Below, one piece after another: positions 60,685-64,000 of a stretch of 64,000 nucleotides of DNA; the stretch's first letter is position 1, and each line of letters begins with the position of its first letter. The DNA comes from Salvator merianae. Taxonomy: Eukaryota > Chordata > Lepidosauria > Squamata > Teiidae. The position numbers and the translations under genes were made by a program. Location: the NCBI GenBank assembly GCA_003586115.2, contig QVOM02000073.1:35282305-35346304 (forward strand), read 5' to 3'. The notes under the pieces are model-generated. The model ran no database searches. It saw nothing but the letters and a program-made list of their open reading frames with translations, and was not told the DNA's origin.

Positions 60685-62084
60685 AGTTGCGAGAATGAGA
60701 GAGAGTCATCACATATAAAACCTGCTTCCCAAGTAGGCTGTCCTCTGCTGGAGGATCAACTCAAATGCTGTCACACCCAGCGCACCACAGCTGCTATGAA
60801 TGCTAAGCTTAAGGTTGCATGCACACAGGCGGATGGAAGGAATCTGCTGGGGGGTGGAGACAGGTATGGCCCAACCATCCCTGGAGGCCATATATATAAA
60901 ACTGCTGCCCACAGTGACCTGGGGAGGGGCTGCTGGCCCCTGTGCATGGAGGCTGATTTTTCAGACTCCACAGGGCAGGCAGCCCACATCCATTTGGCTC
61001 ACAGCAGCTAAAAGACAACTTCATGAAATAGCACTACTTTAGAGCATGGACTCCCACAATTACATTCCCCGCCTCAGGGCACAAGACGGAGCTTTGACTC
61101 AGAGGAGCATGGGAGGGTATGTATCCACCTCACCCTAGGGGTTCATCCCTGTCCCCCTCAGAGTGACCCTAAGTAAGACTTCAGGGTGGTTTACAACAAC
61201 AATTAAAAACAAGGATAAAGAGGGTAACAAAGTCTGCATTCAAATTATAAAAACAGTAGTAGTTTAAGATATTAACAGTCATAATAGAAGCCACGTAATT
61301 GCAACCAGTAGACAGACATAAAAGACCAGCAAGTATGAGTGCATAAATATGCTCTAAGTGAGTGCTTATATAATTATTTTATGAAGGAGGTGATTCTATA
61401 AACTGAAAAGTTCTCCTTAGGTTCTTACCAAATACATCTCTGCAGTAGATGAAAATATACTTTAAAGGAATTCAGAAATAATCATAAAACACACAGTGGA
61501 ACTTATTAGATTCTACCACGTATAATCCTGTCCAACAGAAATTTCAAATTTAAATCCTTTGCTATGATACCTACTTATTTGTCAAAGCACTTTAAAAAAA
61601 CAGAGAAATCTTACTTTTTTTTTTTGCTTTTTACCCTGCAAGTGCAAACAGGGGTAATATATTCTTTTTTATTTTAAAGATTGAGAAAGTGCATGCTGAC
61701 AGTGAGAATAATATAGCATAGCACAGTTATTATTTCTTTCTATGAAGGGAACTTACAAAGATTTTGCTCTCTGATTTACATTGAATTTACACTGACTTTA
61801 AAAGACAAATAATGTATAGTGGTCCTCAATATTTATGAGGAGTCAGTGCCATTGAAATTGCCACAATTTTTGAGGTCAAAATTCATATTTCTTTGTTATG
61901 TGAATAGTGAGGAGGGGCCATTTTCTTTTTGCCCTTGCTTTTAATGTTTATTTTTATAAACCACGTTATATATGTTTCAGCCAGAACAAATGACAAATGA
62001 CATACTGAATTAAGATTACCACTTTAATCCACTGAAGCTCATATATGGACTAATCAACTACAGTTGGAATCCTTAATTCATGAA

Positions 62085-62140
62085 TCAATTAAATTGATAT
62101 CCTGCCCTTCACTAAAAGGTCTCAGAACTGTTAACATAGT
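62085..62140 (-). mobile_element. L2 3'-tail fragment
   Basis: Minus strand CTGAGACCTTTTAGTGAAGGGCAGGATATCAATTTAATT. Confidence 0.6.
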
Positions 62141-62842
62141 AAAATTGCCGGATTTTTTTAAAAGACACATTAATTAAAATACCCAACTGGATAGCAGTTA
62201 AAGTAAGTGACAATAATAGCATTTAAAAAGGAGGGAGGAAAGCTTTAAAAATAGAGAATTACATAATGAAGAATGGGAGCCTTCCACACATGCTCTTTGC
62301 AGCAGTGTGGCTGTGGAGTCAGTGTGGCACGTCTGCAGGACAAGCATAGCAATTGCTGGCATGCTGATACTAAGGGCAATTTTACATTCTGTGAGAACAG
62401 AAAAAAAACCCTTTCCAGGTTCTGTAGCCACAACCGTCCCACTGGAGCACAAAACAGTTACTTCAGATGACATGTGAACCTGGTGTAATACCACTTAGAC
62501 CACATGGACACGTGGATGTGGGTTTTACCGCACTGCCTGTTGTTTCTGCCATGCCTCCTTGCCACATTGCACCTTGTCAAATAGGAATAGTGAATATCTT
62601 TAGAAACAAAGGACTGAATAAAATGACACATCTTAAAGTATGAAACAAGTGCACCTGGCATATATCAGAAGAGAAACTACTCCACAATTGGGGGATCACT
62701 ACAGAAAAGACTCTTTCCATGTGATGCTATTCTTGAACAACTGAGGGCAAAAGAACTACTTCCTCCACTGTTCTTAATAATTTGATTGGTCTGTACAGAT
62801 GGAGGTGCTTCTTCATATAATTCGGGCACTGAGCATATAATT

Positions 62843-63067
62843 TAGGCCCAGTCATGCCTAAATTTTAATCTAGCTTCAGTCCACTTTCAGACTGAGAGAA
62901 CATCAGTGAAGTAATAAGATGTTTTCTTTCAGCATTATCTAACTCAGAAAATCCACCTTTGGGTTAGGTAAAGTGGAGGGAATATGACTAGTCACTTTAC
63001 TGATGTGTTCTTTCAAACCAAAAGTGGACTGAAGCTGGATTAAAACTTAGGCGTGACTGGGCCCTTA
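62843..63067. mobile_element. 225-bp fold-back MITE with long arms
   Basis: TAGGCCCAGTCATGCCTAAATTTTAATCTAGCTTCAGTCCACTTT is inverted at the right end with few mismatches; the arms extend to about 70 bases, including the AGAACATCAGTGAAGT block. Confidence 0.7.
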
Positions 63068-64000
63068 GTGTCATCACCTTGGACTCGGCTCAGCAGTGGA
63101 TAGGCAAATAGTACAGATATTTCAGAAGACTAGGATGATGTATATTTTGCCAGAGATACCCATAAGCAGTTCATCGTCTCATTCTCATTCTACACAAAGG
63201 CCAGCTTCAGGAGAATCTTCCAAGAGCAGCCCCATGTACAGCACCTAACAATACTTGAGACTAAAGGTTGCCAGAGCATGTATCACTGTGGCCTAGTTAT
63301 CTCTATCCAGGAAGGGTCAAAACTGATTTACTAACTGAAGGCATTCCTGGCCACCGCTGCCCTTAAGTAACAGGGAAATCCAGCAATACCCCCAAAGTTA
63401 CAAACGTGATCTTCCTAGGGGAATATGAATCTATCTTTACTTCCTCGATTCCACAGGCTGAGACACAGAATACCTTCACCTTGTCTGGTTTCACTTTCAG
63501 CTTGTTGGTGTATTTCCAGACAATTGCTGCTTCCAGGCTATGGTCAAGTATCTTAACTGCCTCTCATGACTTCAGCTGCATCCTGAGAGACACAAAAATG
63601 GCTGTTTCAGAGGCAGGAGGCTCCCATCCTGCTACAGAAGTGCAAGGTGTGTTGGTCACAGGATGGTGCCTTCTAGCCTCTGGAAATCTTGCGGCTGCAA
63701 AATGGAAGTTCCACAGCTGAGAGGTTTCTGACCACGCCACTTAACTGACTGACAGAAAATAGCCTTGGACGTTGGCCATGTTCTGTCTGACAGTTGACCA
63801 GACTGGATAGACATTACCCCAGCACTTTATTTCTTCTGCTGTTGTCAATCTGATGGAGGTGTCTCAGGGGCAGAGTTGTTTATTGCACCCTACACTATGG
63901 GGTGCATCTCAGGGAGGATTTTGGTGATGGCCAATACATCCAGTACATTCAGGAACATTTGCCTGCTGGGCCCCCAGGTGTGTGCAAAGAACTCCCTTTT

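Larger units (their letters stand above)
60685..64000 (-). other. Intron 2 of PPARGC1B, partial (to window edge)
   Basis: No match to the PGC-1 exon 2 segment (acidic FPELDLSQLDASD region) was found on the minus strand, so exons 1-2 are outside. It holds an L2 tail and a fold-back MITE. The other short frames are unsupported. Confidence 0.6.

Noticed and set aside
60685..64000. PPARGC1B exon 2 or the intronic microRNA miR-378
   Set aside because: Neither the acidic exon 2 peptide nor the miR-378 mature sequence was found; in mammals both lie further upstream.
1..64000. CRISPR arrays, bacterial operons or an intact virus
   Set aside because: No regular direct-repeat array and no such genes; the sequence is vertebrate genomic DNA throughout.

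Overview
The window is vertebrate nuclear DNA, most likely from a squamate reptile (inference). It has spliced genes with long introns, no bacterial-style gene packing, and many old non-LTR and DNA-transposon remnants. The repeat mix is L2-type and L1-type LINEs, one BovB/Sauria-SINE-like tail, and many short hAT-like or fold-back MITEs. That mix, with the BovB-like tail, points to a lizard or snake rather than a bird, turtle or mammal.

The one clear host gene is PPARGC1B (PGC-1beta), on the minus strand from 60665 down to 31051. Ten coding exons (exons 3-12 if numbered as in mammals) can be joined with consensus splice sites and consistent phases into 2850 coding bases, 949 residues plus stop. 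The reading frame is unbroken. It carries the activation-domain motif, two LxxLL boxes, the HCF-binding DHDY motif, a glutamate run, an RRM and the conserved C-terminus. The first exons (start codon and N-terminus) must lie beyond 64000. A long 3' UTR probably runs down to about 23945, where overlapping AATAAA signals, a GU-rich element and two Pumilio-type sites sit together.

From 1 to about 23.9 kb I see intergenic DNA. It holds a decayed minus-strand L1 (1-1505) with a nested L2 tail, several TIR-bearing MITEs, a short L1 derivative with an 18-bp target-site duplication (15384-17046), an L2 3' end (about 18.2-18.55 kb), and a lone TRIM-like B-box exon fragment (18695-18967, minus). The introns of PPARGC1B hold more repeats. 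Intron 7 is mostly an antisense L2 reverse-transcriptase relic. An exon-like ORF with good splice sites (33801-33927, plus strand) in intron 10 is unidentified.

I found no RNA genes, CRISPR array or bacterial or viral system. The observations most worth follow-up are the in-frame cassette structure of exons 4 and 6+7, the C14 tract at the exon 3 acceptor, the hairpin MITE in the 3' UTR, the exon-like ORF, and several MITE families with multiple copies in this one locus.
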